NCBI GenBank assembly: GCA_964459305.1
Contig: CAYWNA010000004.1
Location: 96,606-160,605 of the forward strand
From: CAYWNA01 sp964459305
Lineage (GTDB): Bacteria; Planctomycetota; Planctomycetia; Pirellulales; Pirellulaceae
Direction of reading: 5' to 3'
Length of the DNA stretch: 64,000 bases
Shown piece after piece: positions 17,283 through 26,003 of the stretch (positions are counted from its first letter, which is position 1; the number at the start of each line of letters is the position of its first letter). The position numbers were made by a program, and so were the translations under genes. Under the pieces are notes generated by a model. It saw only the letters and a list, made by a program, of their open reading frames with translations, had not been told where the DNA came from and made no database searches.

Positions 17283-18965
17283 TTAGTGCATTTCGATGTA
17301 TCCGCACGGGCATTCTTCGGCGCACTTCTTGCAGCCGGTGCAGTTTTCCATTTTGAATTTGTAGATCACGCCCTTCTCCATCGGCTTGTCGATGGCCTGA
17401 TCCTGGCAGAACAACCAGCATTTCTCGCAGTCGAAGCAGTAGCCGCAACTCATACAGCGCCGGGTCTCCTCGATGACTTGCTCGGGGGAGATCCCTTTGT
17501 TGACTTCTGCATCCATCGTGGCCAGACTCTCCTCAACGGAAAGAGTCGCTGATTCGGCCCTATCCTTCTTCTCGTAGTGATCCAGACGCAAGCGATCGGC
17601 TCGGATGATCACCATTTCCTCGTCTGTGCCGGCTTCGGCGTTGCGGAGCTTGCGGTCGATGGTCTCGGCCGCGAGCCTGCCTTGCCCGATAGCCGTCGTG
17701 ACCAACGAGAGGTTAACCACGTCTCCACCCGCATAAACGCCTTCCACCTTGGTGGACTCCCCGGTCTCGTCGACCTTGATCCAGTCCCGGCCTTCGATCA
17801 GCGATTCGAAACCGGTGAAATCCGGAGCCTGACTGATGGCAGGAATGACGGTCGAAGCAGGGATCTCGAAATCAGAGCCCTCGATGGGCACGGGTCGCCG
17901 TCTACCAGAGTCGTCCGGTTCGCCGAGTTCCATGCGGATGCACTTCATGCTCGTGATCCGGTTACCATCCTTGTTGAAGCCGACAGGCGCGGCCAAGTAT
18001 TCGAGCTTGATGCCTTCCTCCTGCGCCTCTTCGATTTCCAGGTCGATCGCCGGCATCTCTGTAATCGTTCGGCGGTAGAGGATCGTGACGTCTGCGCCCA
18101 GACGCTTGCAGATTCGAGCAGCGTCAATGGCCGTGTCACCACCGCCGACGACGATGACGTTGTCGCCGACATCGATCGTCTCGCCATGGTGAATGCGGTT
18201 GAGGAACTCCACGCCGGAGAGTACGTTGTCGGCGTCTTCGCCTTCCACGCGCAGCTGCAAGCCCTTATGCGCGCCGATGGCAACGAACACCGCTTGGTAC
18301 TGGCCACGAAGCTCATCGAGTGAGGTATCCTGCCCGACAGGCGCATCGCATTTCAACTCCACGCCGAGATCGACGATCTTTTGAATCTCGCCAGCAAGTA
18401 TATCGGCTGGCAGACGATACCGCGGAATACCCCACAGCAACATGCCGCCGGGCTTGTTCGCGGCCTCGAAGACCGTCACGCCGTATCCCCGCCTAGCGAG
18501 CTGATACGCACAGGAGAGCCCGCCGGGGCCGCCGCCGACAACGGCGATCTTCTCGTCGCGTTTTTCGTCGGAGAGGGTCTTGAGTTTCAGATCCTTTTCC
18601 AGCCCGAAGTCACCGATGGCGCGATCGATCTTGTTGATGCCAACTGCGCCATCCAGGTCCTTACGGTTACATTCCGTCTCACAGGGAGCCGGACAAACGC
18701 GACCGCAGACCGAGGGAAAAGGACTGGTGTTCGTATAGATATCCCATGCCTCTTCGAGAGCCTGTTCCGTGGACTTTCCGAGCCGTTCGGCCTGGGCAAT
18801 GGTGGTCAGAAACGCACGAATATCGTTGCCACTGGGACAAGTATCGCGGCACGGGGGCTTCTTCTCCACGTGCTTGGGCCGAAATGGCGATTGCTCGCGC
18901 CCCTTGGAACTGGACGCCAACGCACGACCGAGACCGCCCTTCTTTTTCTTCTTCTTTTTAGCCAC
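17283..18965 (-). CDS. dsrL: DsrL-like NAD(P)H:acceptor oxidoreductase, iron-sulfur flavoprotein
   Basis: The 560-residue protein has a Lys-rich start, an N-terminal Cys-rich helical domain (PPCRDTCPSG; CGRVCPAPCETECNR) as in the glutamate synthase small subunit, an FAD fold (VVGGGPGGLSCAYQLARRG), an NAD(P) fold (VVGGGDTAIDAARICKRLG then YRR), and two C-terminal ferredoxin-like clusters (CMSCGYCFDCEKC; CTGCKKCAEECPCG). This order is that of DsrL, which couples NAD(P)H and DsrAB. The start is GTG at 18965 with GAGGTGA upstream. It follows dsrD and precedes dsrN. A generic GltD-like protein is the alternative, but the context favours DsrL, probably the reductive-type subgroup. Confidence 0.8.
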   Translation of the reverse strand: MAKKKKKKKGGLGRALASSSKGREQSPFRPKHVEKKPPCRDTCPSGNDIRAFLTTIAQAERLGKSTEQALEEAWDIYTNTSPFPSVCGRVCPAPCETECNRKDLDGAVGINKIDRAIGDFGLEKDLKLKTLSDEKRDEKIAVVGGGPGGLSCAYQLARRGYGVTVFEAANKPGGMLLWGIPRYRLPADILAGEIQKIVDLGVELKCDAPVGQDTSLDELRGQYQAVFVAIGAHKGLQLRVEGEDADNVLSGVEFLNRIHHGETIDVGDNVIVVGGGDTAIDAARICKRLGADVTILYRRTITEMPAIDLEIEEAQEEGIKLEYLAAPVGFNKDGNRITSMKCIRMELGEPDDSGRRRPVPIEGSDFEIPASTVIPAISQAPDFTGFESLIEGRDWIKVDETGESTKVEGVYAGGDVVNLSLVTTAIGQGRLAAETIDRKLRNAEAGTDEEMVIIRADRLRLDHYEKKDRAESATLSVEESLATMDAEVNKGISPEQVIEETRRCMSCGYCFDCEKCWLFCQDQAIDKPMEKGVIYKFKMENCTGCKKCAEECPCGYIEMH

Positions 18966-19087
18966 ACGTCACCTCGATCTACTTCACCCAACGGCCGAGA
19001 ACGCGCGGGTACCGCACCCGCGCCTTGCCCGTTGTTCTAACAGTATGATTCTCAGAAGGGGGCGGAATCGACGTCCCGCCAACGGCG

Positions 19088-19155
19088 ATGCCACGGCCAT
19101 GTTGGCCGTGGCATTTCCACCGCAGTTTTTGATGATCACGGCTGACGTAGCCGTG
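19088..19155. repeat. Two hairpins between dsrD and dsrL
   Basis: ATGCCACGGCCA (19088-19099) and TGGCCGTGGCAT (19103-19114) form a perfect 12-bp stem with a 3-base loop. CACGGCT (19137-19143) and AGCCGTG (19149-19155) form a second 7-bp stem. They fill the 215-base gap between dsrD and dsrL. No T-run follows on the minus strand, so they could be attenuators, RNA-processing sites or host repeats rather than plain terminators. Confidence 0.7.
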
Positions 19156-19180
19156 AAACACTCTTCCTACGCGATCCGCG

Positions 19181-19423
19181 CTATTTTTCGGCACCTTCCT
19201 CGGGCGGAACCTCGATGAAGCTACCGCCAAAATAGGTGTAGACGCACCGTCCGGAATCCATCATGGTGCGGATGGCGGTCTTGCAGAGCTTCTTATCACA
19301 GTCGTCACCGAACTTCTGAATCATCGCTTTGGTCAAGTCGCTGGCTTTGAACTTCTTCTTGCCGGCATACTCTTTGACCATTTCGTACATCGCATCAGCG
19401 ACTTGTTCCGGTGTGACAGCCAT
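19181..19423 (-). CDS. dsrD: DsrD, allosteric activator of dissimilatory sulfite reductase
   Basis: The 80-residue protein has the DsrD winged-helix pattern: helices EQVADAMYEMVKEYAGKKKF, SDLTKAMIQKFGDDCDKKLC and KTAIRTMMDSGRCVYTYFGG. DsrD is about 78 residues in Desulfovibrio; the family stimulates DsrAB sulfite reduction and is a marker of the reductive direction. It lies 11 bases downstream of dsrB, with GGAG before the ATG, so dsrABD is one unit. No unusual residues noted. Confidence 0.92.
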   Translation of the reverse strand: MAVTPEQVADAMYEMVKEYAGKKKFKASDLTKAMIQKFGDDCDKKLCKTAIRTMMDSGRCVYTYFGGSFIEVPPEEGAEK

Positions 19424-19434
19424 TTGGCGTCTCC

Positions 19435-20514
19435 TTATCCTTGTCTGATCTGCGCGGACCGCTTGTAGGTCAGGCCCGCGTGCTTGTAGTCGTCGATGTG
19501 CTCTTTCTCGAATTCGATGCCCGTCAAGTCAAAGAACTTGGGCCAGCCGATCCGAGCGATGAACTCGCCCATCCGTTCATACTTCTTGGCACCCTTGGCC
19601 CAGACCTCGACGATGTTCCGGACGGCCTCGACCACTTCCGGCCATCGCGGCGGGTTGTTGGGAATGTAGGGAATTGCCAGCTTGGAGAACATGGGCTCCG
19701 AACGGGCGTTGGAAACCTTGCCGCCCACCCAGATCGAAACGCCATCGTTGTCCGGATCAGCGATCGGCATGGCCGGGCAAACCGAGAAGCAGTTCGCACA
19801 GAACATGCACAAGTTGTCATCGATTTCCAGTGTCTGCTTGCCGTCGACGGTTGTTGGCCGAATCGCTGCAGTCGGGCACGAAGCCACAACACTGGGAATC
19901 TCGCAGACTTTGTTGACCGAAGCGTCGTCGACCTTTGGCGGCTTGCGATGCACGCCCAGGATGGCGATGTCCGAGCAGTGCACGGCACCGCACATATTCA
20001 AGCAGCAAGCCAAGGCAACGCGCAATTTGCCTGGCAGCTTCATTTCCGCGAAGTACTCGTGCAAATCGTCCATCACGCACTTGACGACGCCCGATGCGTC
20101 GGTGGCCGCCGAATGGCAATGTACCCAACCCTGCGTGTGCACGATGTTCGAGATAGAATTGCCGATGCCCCCCACGGGGAAGCCAATACCCTTCAAATCG
20201 CCGATCAGCGCGTCGATGCTACCTTCTTCGGTGGTCAGGAACTCGACGTTGTTGCGGCTGGTAAAACGCAGGTGGCCGCCGCAGTACTTTTCGGCCAGAT
20301 CCGCGAAATTGCGCAAAGTCTTGGTGCTGAGCAACCGGGGTGAACCGGCACGCACCGTGAAGAGCTTGTCGCCCGATTCACCGACATGGACCATCACGCC
20401 GGGCTTCAGGACTTCGTGATACTTCCATTTCCCGTAATTCGCCTTGATCACGGGGGGCAGGAACCTTTCATAATTCGGAGGGCCAAAATCTGTCCTTCTT
20501 TCTGCCGTTGCCAT
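19435..20514 (-). CDS. dsrB: Dissimilatory sulfite reductase subunit beta
   Basis: The 359-residue protein carries the DsrB siroheme-[4Fe-4S] ligand pattern: Cys133 in GWVHCHSAATDASG, then Cys170-Cys171-x3-Cys175 in ACCLNMCGAVHCSD. A ferredoxin domain follows (DDNLCMFCANCFSVCPAMPI, about 232-251), with a Cys in ASCPTAA. With DsrA it forms the alpha2beta2 enzyme that reduces sulfite by four electrons onto DsrC in the cytoplasm. Length is normal. It follows dsrA by 63 bases and is followed closely by dsrD. Nothing suggests truncation. Confidence 0.97.
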   Translation of the reverse strand: MATAERRTDFGPPNYERFLPPVIKANYGKWKYHEVLKPGVMVHVGESGDKLFTVRAGSPRLLSTKTLRNFADLAEKYCGGHLRFTSRNNVEFLTTEEGSIDALIGDLKGIGFPVGGIGNSISNIVHTQGWVHCHSAATDASGVVKCVMDDLHEYFAEMKLPGKLRVALACCLNMCGAVHCSDIAILGVHRKPPKVDDASVNKVCEIPSVVASCPTAAIRPTTVDGKQTLEIDDNLCMFCANCFSVCPAMPIADPDNDGVSIWVGGKVSNARSEPMFSKLAIPYIPNNPPRWPEVVEAVRNIVEVWAKGAKKYERMGEFIARIGWPKFFDLTGIEFEKEHIDDYKHAGLTYKRSAQIRQG

Positions 20515-20577
20515 CGATTATCTCCCAAGAGTGAAATTGTTTTCGCACGCATCTAATCCATCGAGCAGTCCGTTGCA

Positions 20578-21783
20578 CTATTCGTCGTCGTCCTCATCAT
20601 CTTCTTCGTACTCTTCGTAGAAGATGTAGGGGTTCTCTCTTGGATGAGCGATCATTTCGGGTACGAGATCGACCTCGATTTCTTCCAGGAAGTTACCGAG
20701 CCCGACGCGTTGCATGAACTCGCCCACGCGCTCCCGGTTCTTTCCGTGCTCACCCCAGACTTCCCAAATTCTTTCGAGAAGATCCTTCAGGTCGTCATAG
20801 GGAGGCTCGAGCTTGATGAACGGCACCAAGACGGAAGCGAGCAGTGCGCCTTCGACGATGGGCGCTTTGGCACCCAGCAAGATAGTGGCGCCGCGATCCG
20901 TACCGGGTCGCAGTGCCTTGGGCATAGCGTTGATGCAGTGCATGCACTTCACGCAGTTGGAATCGTCGATCGTGAGCTTCTCGCCGTCCCAATCCATGCA
21001 CCGGGTTGGGCAGTTGGCGTAGATGTCTTTGTGGATGTTGATTCCGCCGTCCACGTAAGCCTTGACTTCGGCCTGGTCGATCCGGATCTCGTCACGCCAC
21101 GTGCCGATGATCGACATGTCGGACCGCGCGATGGACGCCACGCAGTCATTGGCGCAACCGGCGCACTTGATCTTGAACTTGTAGGGGAAGGCCGGCCGGT
21201 GCAACTCGTCCTGGAAGTGCATCGTCAGGTCGTGGCACAGGTTCATCGTGTCGTAGCAGGCCCATTCGCAACGGGCCTCGCCCACACAACAACTGGGCGT
21301 TCGTAGATCCGACCCGGAACCACCCAGGTCGAAGTCGGCTGCCGCGAGTTCCGCGAAGATGGGTTCCAACTCGTCGGTGACCGTACCCAGGAACACGATA
21401 TCGCCCGTGGACCCGTGCATGTTGGTCAGGCCCGAACCACGTCTGTCCCAAATGTCGCAGAGGGTGCGGATGGAATCGGAGGTATAGAACCAACCCGCGG
21501 GCTGATTGATGCGGAGCGTGTGGAAGTGGGCCACGTCCGGGTACTCTTCCGCGAGGAAGGAGTAACGGCCGATGACGCCTCCGCCGTAGCCCATAACGCC
21601 CACGATGCCACCGTGTTTCCAGTAGCCTTGCTTGTCCCTGTAGGACTTCTCGAGTTGTCCGAGCAGTCCTTGGCACATCTTGTTCTCTGCCGCCATGGAC
21701 TCGATTTCTGAAACAAAACTAGGCCACGGGCCTTTCTTGAGTTCGTCCAGAAGCGGGGTCCCATTGCCGTCGGAATCGGCCAT
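20578..21783 (-). CDS. dsrA: Dissimilatory sulfite reductase subunit alpha
   Basis: The 401-residue protein has the DsrA siroheme-[4Fe-4S] pattern Cys166-x5-Cys172 (CCVGEARCEWACYD) and Cys210-x3-Cys214 (CAGCANDC), and a ferredoxin domain around 258-286 (CPTRCMDWDG; NCVKCMHC). It is the catalytic partner of DsrB. GGAGG precedes the ATG. The C-terminal tail is unusually acidic (EEYEEDDEDDDE). A 200-base gap upstream, containing a hairpin just after dsrP, suggests that dsrABDLN has its own promoter, although no clear boxes were identified. Confidence 0.97.
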   Translation of the reverse strand: MADSDGNGTPLLDELKKGPWPSFVSEIESMAAENKMCQGLLGQLEKSYRDKQGYWKHGGIVGVMGYGGGVIGRYSFLAEEYPDVAHFHTLRINQPAGWFYTSDSIRTLCDIWDRRGSGLTNMHGSTGDIVFLGTVTDELEPIFAELAAADFDLGGSGSDLRTPSCCVGEARCEWACYDTMNLCHDLTMHFQDELHRPAFPYKFKIKCAGCANDCVASIARSDMSIIGTWRDEIRIDQAEVKAYVDGGINIHKDIYANCPTRCMDWDGEKLTIDDSNCVKCMHCINAMPKALRPGTDRGATILLGAKAPIVEGALLASVLVPFIKLEPPYDDLKDLLERIWEVWGEHGKNRERVGEFMQRVGLGNFLEEIEVDLVPEMIAHPRENPYIFYEEYEEDDEDDDE

Positions 21784-21965
21784 CGTATCCTCCTGTCGGT
21801 TTGAAATTACGCCTGAGCTATTGTTGTTCCCACAACGCGTATATGTCTTCGTCCATTACCGCTTCAACCCGACGTGGCCTCTTCGAATTGCCATCATCAG
21901 CGAGACAGCGGGCAGGACGAGGATCATCTTGATTCGTATGTCCAGAGTTTAGTCTATTCTCTGTG

Positions 21966-21982
21966 GACCCGGTACTAGGGTC
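21966..21982. terminator. Short hairpin directly after dsrP
   Basis: GACCC and GGGTC flank a 7-base loop within 2 bases of the dsrP stop on the minus strand. It could weakly terminate or process the dsrMKJOP transcript upstream of dsrA. The stem is only 5 bp, so the call is tentative. Confidence 0.3.
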
Positions 21983-21983
21983 T

Positions 21984-23150
21984 TCAGATTACCTCCACTC
22001 GTTTCCGGACCTCGACCACAATTTTGTACAGCACACTCAAAACCAGACAACCAATGGCGTACACGCCAACGGTGACCATGATCTCTTTCTGCGATGGAAT
22101 GTACTGTGTAATGTGCCCCAATGGTGATGGTTCGAACGCAGCCACGACCATCCCCATCCCCTTCTCAATCCAAACCGCCACAATCACGGCGACGCTGAGG
22201 CACGCGAGAAGCCCTTCTTGACGCCGCACGGCGGGGATCAACAGCAGCACGGCGCAGCCGATTGCCAGCAATTGTCCGAACCACATCCACGGCGCGAGCA
22301 CGCTGCCTTCCCCATACTTGCCGAAGCCGAACAGATACTCAAACGAGTGGATATGGTGCGGCATGCTCGCGTAGAAGACGGTGAACAGTTCGACCATGAC
22401 GAGGAACACGTTGATCACCATCGCGTAGGCCACGATGGTGGCGAGTTTTTGGATCGCCTCTTTGCCCGCATCGAAGGTGGTGAACTTCCGCAGGATCAGG
22501 GCCAGCAGGATCAACAGACTGGGCCCGGACGCGAATGCTGACGCCAGGAAGCGGGGGGCCAATACGGCGGTCATCCAGAACGAACGGGCCGACAGTCCTG
22601 AATAAAGGAACGCCGTGACCGTGTGGATGCTGATGGCCCAGGGAATCGAGAGGTAAATCAGGAATTTGACCCATTTGGCCGGCGGCGCACCGCGACGTTC
22701 GGCATCGAAGGTCACGCACCCGATGGTCAGGTTCAAGATCAGGTAGCCCAGCAACACGACGCTGTCCCAAAACATGGGTGAATTGGGGGTCGGATGCAAG
22801 AGGACGTTCATGAACCGGCCGGGTTGACCCAAATCTACAAAGATAAACAAGGTACACATGAGCACGGCCGAGACGGCGAGAAATTCGCCGATGATCACCA
22901 TCTTGCCGAATGCTTTGTAGTTGTGCAGGTAGTAGGGCAATACTACCATCACGGCGGAAGCCGCCACACCGACCAAAAACGTGAACTGCGCGATATACAG
23001 TCCCCACGTGACGTCGCGGCTCATCCCCGTGACGGACAGGCCCTCTCGTAGTTGGTAACTGTAGGCCCCGCCGCCAATGGCGATCAGCAGCGCCCAGAAT
23101 CCGAGCAGGAGCCAGTAGCGTAGGCTTCCCCGGAACGCATATTCCAGCAT
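21984..23150 (-). CDS. dsrP: DsrP, NrfD-family membrane subunit of DsrMKJOP
   Basis: The 388-residue polytopic protein shows about ten hydrophobic segments typical of NrfD/PsrC quinone-interacting subunits (for example YWLLLGFWALLIAIGGGAY, AMVINVFLVMVELFTVFY). DsrP exchanges electrons with the menaquinone pool and passes them to DsrO and DsrJ on the periplasmic face. It starts 7 bases after dsrO and is the last gene of the dsrMKJOP series. Length fits the family. Confidence 0.93.
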   Translation of the reverse strand: MLEYAFRGSLRYWLLLGFWALLIAIGGGAYSYQLREGLSVTGMSRDVTWGLYIAQFTFLVGVAASAVMVVLPYYLHNYKAFGKMVIIGEFLAVSAVLMCTLFIFVDLGQPGRFMNVLLHPTPNSPMFWDSVVLLGYLILNLTIGCVTFDAERRGAPPAKWVKFLIYLSIPWAISIHTVTAFLYSGLSARSFWMTAVLAPRFLASAFASGPSLLILLALILRKFTTFDAGKEAIQKLATIVAYAMVINVFLVMVELFTVFYASMPHHIHSFEYLFGFGKYGEGSVLAPWMWFGQLLAIGCAVLLLIPAVRRQEGLLACLSVAVIVAVWIEKGMGMVVAAFEPSPLGHITQYIPSQKEIMVTVGVYAIGCLVLSVLYKIVVEVRKRVEVI

Positions 23151-23157
23151 GGCAACC

Positions 23158-23949
23158 TCACACGATGTAAAAGACGTTGGGCTCGGTCCCGAGACCAGGT
23201 TTGCGACATATCGTACGGTTCCCGTCGAGAGCCTCGCTCACCGCCGGGTCGTCCAGTTTTCCGAATATCAAGGCACCCTTCACTTCGGGCTTCTTTTCGG
23301 CAAGTTTCTCGACGGCTTCCACGCAGGCCGGTTCTCCGCCGGCGCGGACACGCTCTACGCAGAAGTTGCACTTCTCCACCACACCTTTTGACCTCGTGGG
23401 ATAAGTGGCGTGAGAGTTCTCCTCGGTGATGTAGGGCTTGGGATCGAGCCAGTTGAAACTGCGCGAGCCGTACGGGCAAGCGGCGATGCAGTAGCGGCAC
23501 CCGATGCAGCGGTGCATGTCCATGGTGACGATGCCGTCCTGCTCTCGTTTCCACGTGGCCTGGGTCGGACACACCTTGACACACGGCGGGTTCGTGCAGT
23601 GATTGCATAGTACGAGGACGGGCAGGTCCTTTCCTGACGACCGCGGATGTACTTGTTCGGGGAAGGCGTGTTCGTACGTCTCCGACCAAATCCACTTGAT
23701 TTCGTGGTTGGGGCCGTCTGCGGCTTTCGGTATTTCCGTCGGGATGCTGTGCGCCCGATTGCATGCGGCGGCGCACGCGTCCCGCACGTCGTTGCCCAGA
23801 CATTTCTGGACATCTATCACCATAGCCCACTGATTCTTCGCCTCGCCGTGCCCGACTACGCAGCCGGAACTCAGTAGCGGAAAACCACATCCGAGTCCCA
23901 GCGCCGTACGACCCGCGGCTTTCAGGAAGCTACGTCTATCTTCTTTCAT
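23158..23949 (-). CDS. dsrO: DsrO, periplasmic ferredoxin-like subunit of DsrMKJOP
   Basis: Starting at the ATG at 23949 gives 263 residues with a twin-arginine signal (DRRSFLKAAGRTALGLG) and a possible lipidation Cys (LLSSGC). Four ferredoxin clusters follow, visible in CNHCTNPPCVKVCPTQ, CIGCRYCIAACPYG, CNFCVERV and CAAACNRAH. It carries electrons between DsrJ and DsrP outside the cytoplasm. Its ATG overlaps the dsrJ stop by one base (TGATG), so the two are coupled. A longer start at 24012 would overlap dsrJ by 60 bases and hide the Tat signal, so it was rejected. Confidence 0.94.
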   Translation of the reverse strand: MKEDRRSFLKAAGRTALGLGCGFPLLSSGCVVGHGEAKNQWAMVIDVQKCLGNDVRDACAAACNRAHSIPTEIPKAADGPNHEIKWIWSETYEHAFPEQVHPRSSGKDLPVLVLCNHCTNPPCVKVCPTQATWKREQDGIVTMDMHRCIGCRYCIAACPYGSRSFNWLDPKPYITEENSHATYPTRSKGVVEKCNFCVERVRAGGEPACVEAVEKLAEKKPEVKGALIFGKLDDPAVSEALDGNRTICRKPGLGTEPNVFYIV

Positions 23950-24368
23950 CACAGACTTCCTTTGAGGTGGCAATCCCAACAGTTGGGGCGAACGTTCGCA
24001 TATGCGTGACACTCATTACAGAACCGCTCCTGGACCGTTGCGCCCTCTCCGGTCTCGGCGGTCGCATGGCACTGCATGAGACAAGTCTTGGTGAGGCTAC
24101 GCTCGAAGGACTCACCGGGGTAGTCTTTCGACTCGTATCTTTCCGTCGTACCTTCGCGGACCACTTCGTTTCGCCATTCGTCGATCACTTCCATGTGCCG
24201 GGCCCGCATGTCGTTCTCGATGCAGTGTTCCGAGTTCGTCGGCTTTGGCACACTGGGGGCCGGATCGGATTGGCCCATGACGCGTTGCCCCAGCGCGTAC
24301 CAGAAGGGAAGCGTCAGCACGACGATAGCGACGACCAGCCCGCACATAACTCCCGCTTTGCTATTCAT
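23949..24368 (-). CDS. dsrJ: DsrJ, triheme cytochrome c of DsrMKJOP
   Basis: The 139-residue protein has an uncleaved N-terminal membrane anchor (GVMCGLVVAIVVLTLPFWYA) and a periplasmic cytochrome domain. Two heme motifs are canonical (CNECH and CWDCH). The first reads CLMQCH, that is C-x3-C-H with one extra residue. The conserved Cys thought to act as unusual axial ligand is present in EHCIENDMRARHM. It overlaps dsrK and is followed by dsrO. Function in the complex is inferred from the family. Confidence 0.92.
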   Translation of the reverse strand: MNSKAGVMCGLVVAIVVLTLPFWYALGQRVMGQSDPAPSVPKPTNSEHCIENDMRARHMEVIDEWRNEVVREGTTERYESKDYPGESFERSLTKTCLMQCHATAETGEGATVQERFCNECHAYANVRPNCWDCHLKGSL

Positions 24369-26001
24369 CGTTGGTTTCTCCGTCGTCTTCCATACCCGAG
24401 ATCGGTTCCAGGCGCAGATTCTCGGTTCGTTTCTTTTCGCCCTTGAAGATCATGGCGTTGGCGACCAGCTCGCAAATGCCGGTTACCTCGACGCCGGGTG
24501 CCCAGTAGTCGCACACGGTCACCAGCGTGGCGCGGTCGATGGCGCACATGGCGGCCAGTTGATTCACGCCGTGCTTCTCCTGGACGTGCCGGACGGCCGA
24601 GCCCCTGGGCAGCCCACCCCGCAACCGCATCTCCATGTTTTCGTCCGTGCCCAAACCGGCTCCGCCCCCGCAACAGAAGGTCTGCTCGCGGATGGTGTTC
24701 TCGGGCATTTCGTAGAAATGGTTGCACACCTTCTTGATCACATAACGCGGCTCTTCGAAGATGCCCATGGCCCGTGCCGGGTTGCAGGAATCGTGGAAGG
24801 TCACGCGGATGTGGTCGTTGCGACTGGGGTCCAAATTCAGCTTGTCGTGCCGGATCGCGTCGGCCAAAAACTCGTGGATGTGGATAATCTTCGAGGACTT
24901 GGCGTGGTCGAAGACGGTGCCCGTGAGGGGAGACTTAGGCGTCTCAAGGAAATCGGCCGGGCCGTTGACCGTGTCCATGTACTGGTGCAGCACGCGCCAC
25001 ATGTGGCCACACTCACCGCCGATGATGTACTTGACGCCCAGCCGCTTGGCTTCCGCGTAGATCTTCGAGTTCAGCCGCTTGATCATCTCGTGCGAGGTGA
25101 ACAGGCCGAAGTTGCCGCCTTCAGAAGCGTATGTGCTAAAGGTGTAGTCGATGCCCAACTCGTTGAAGATCAGCATGTAGGCCATGCAGGTGTAGATGCC
25201 TGGCGCAGCGACATAGTCTCCCGATGGAGGCACGAAGAGAACCTCGGCCCCTTTCTTGTTGTAGGGAACCTTCAGTTGGATACCGGTGGCTTCCTCGATG
25301 TCATCCACCATGAAATCCAGCGTATCGACCATCCCGTGCGGCGGGATCGCCAAGTGGTTGCCGAACTTGTAACAGTTGGCGACCGGCTCGATGGACCAGT
25401 TGATGTACAGTCCGAGCAGCCCCAGCAACTCGCGGCCGAACATCGTGATTTCCGCCGTATCGATGCCGAAGGGGCAGAACACGCTACAGCGCCGGCACTC
25501 GGTACACTGGTAGAAGTAGTAGAACCACTCCTTGATCACGTCTTCGGTCAGCTCGCGGGCTCCGGCCAACTTACCCAGGACCTTGCCCATGGCCGTGAAG
25601 TCTTTGCGGTAGATGGACCGCAGTAGTTCGGCCCGCAGTACCGGCATGTTCTTTGGGTCGCCGCCGCCGAGAAAAAAATGGCACTTGTCGGCACAGGCGC
25701 CACACCGCACGCAACTGTCCATGAAGACCTTGAAAGAGCGGTACTTCTTCAGCCGATCCGCCATGCCGTCCAGGATGATCTGCTTCCAGTTGTCCTGCAG
25801 CTTCCAATCGTCCTCGGTGACCGCCCACTCTCTGGGATTTGGCAGATCGAGGATCTTGAGGTTCTTTGCCTTGCCCGGATAGATATAACTACCTGGCCGG
25901 AGATCGACTGGGTTGTCCAGCCATCCGGTTTGCGGCGGGTTGTAGTCGACCTGCAGGAGTTTGTCCTGCTCGTAATACGCGACTTCGTCCGGTTTCGCCA
26001 T
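24361..26001 (-). CDS. dsrK: DsrK, HdrD-like catalytic subunit of DsrMKJOP
   Basis: The 546-residue protein (ATG at 26001, 2 bases after the dsrM stop) has ferredoxin clusters CVRCGACADKCHFF and CTECRRCSVFCPFG and HdrD-type CCG motifs (FHDSCNPARAMG; FCCGGGAGLGTD) that bind the noncubane [4Fe-4S] cluster. DsrK reduces the DsrC disulfide/trisulfide on the cytoplasmic side. Length and motif order are normal. It overlaps dsrJ by 8 bases, indicating a coupled operon. Confidence 0.96.
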   Translation of the reverse strand: MAKPDEVAYYEQDKLLQVDYNPPQTGWLDNPVDLRPGSYIYPGKAKNLKILDLPNPREWAVTEDDWKLQDNWKQIILDGMADRLKKYRSFKVFMDSCVRCGACADKCHFFLGGGDPKNMPVLRAELLRSIYRKDFTAMGKVLGKLAGARELTEDVIKEWFYYFYQCTECRRCSVFCPFGIDTAEITMFGRELLGLLGLYINWSIEPVANCYKFGNHLAIPPHGMVDTLDFMVDDIEEATGIQLKVPYNKKGAEVLFVPPSGDYVAAPGIYTCMAYMLIFNELGIDYTFSTYASEGGNFGLFTSHEMIKRLNSKIYAEAKRLGVKYIIGGECGHMWRVLHQYMDTVNGPADFLETPKSPLTGTVFDHAKSSKIIHIHEFLADAIRHDKLNLDPSRNDHIRVTFHDSCNPARAMGIFEEPRYVIKKVCNHFYEMPENTIREQTFCCGGGAGLGTDENMEMRLRGGLPRGSAVRHVQEKHGVNQLAAMCAIDRATLVTVCDYWAPGVEVTGICELVANAMIFKGEKKRTENLRLEPISGMEDDGETNDE

Positions 26002-26003
26002 GG

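Noticed and set aside
20531..20548. GTGAAATTGTTTTCGCAC upstream of dsrB as a further Rex site
   Set aside because: The half-sites are spaced 10 rather than 6 bases apart and the right half is GCAC, so it does not fit the motif shared by the sat, aprB and rex sites.
24193..25626. 477-codon plus-strand ORF opposite dsrK
   Set aside because: A His/Val/Asp-rich shadow frame of the dsrK coding strand; dsrK has intact motifs.
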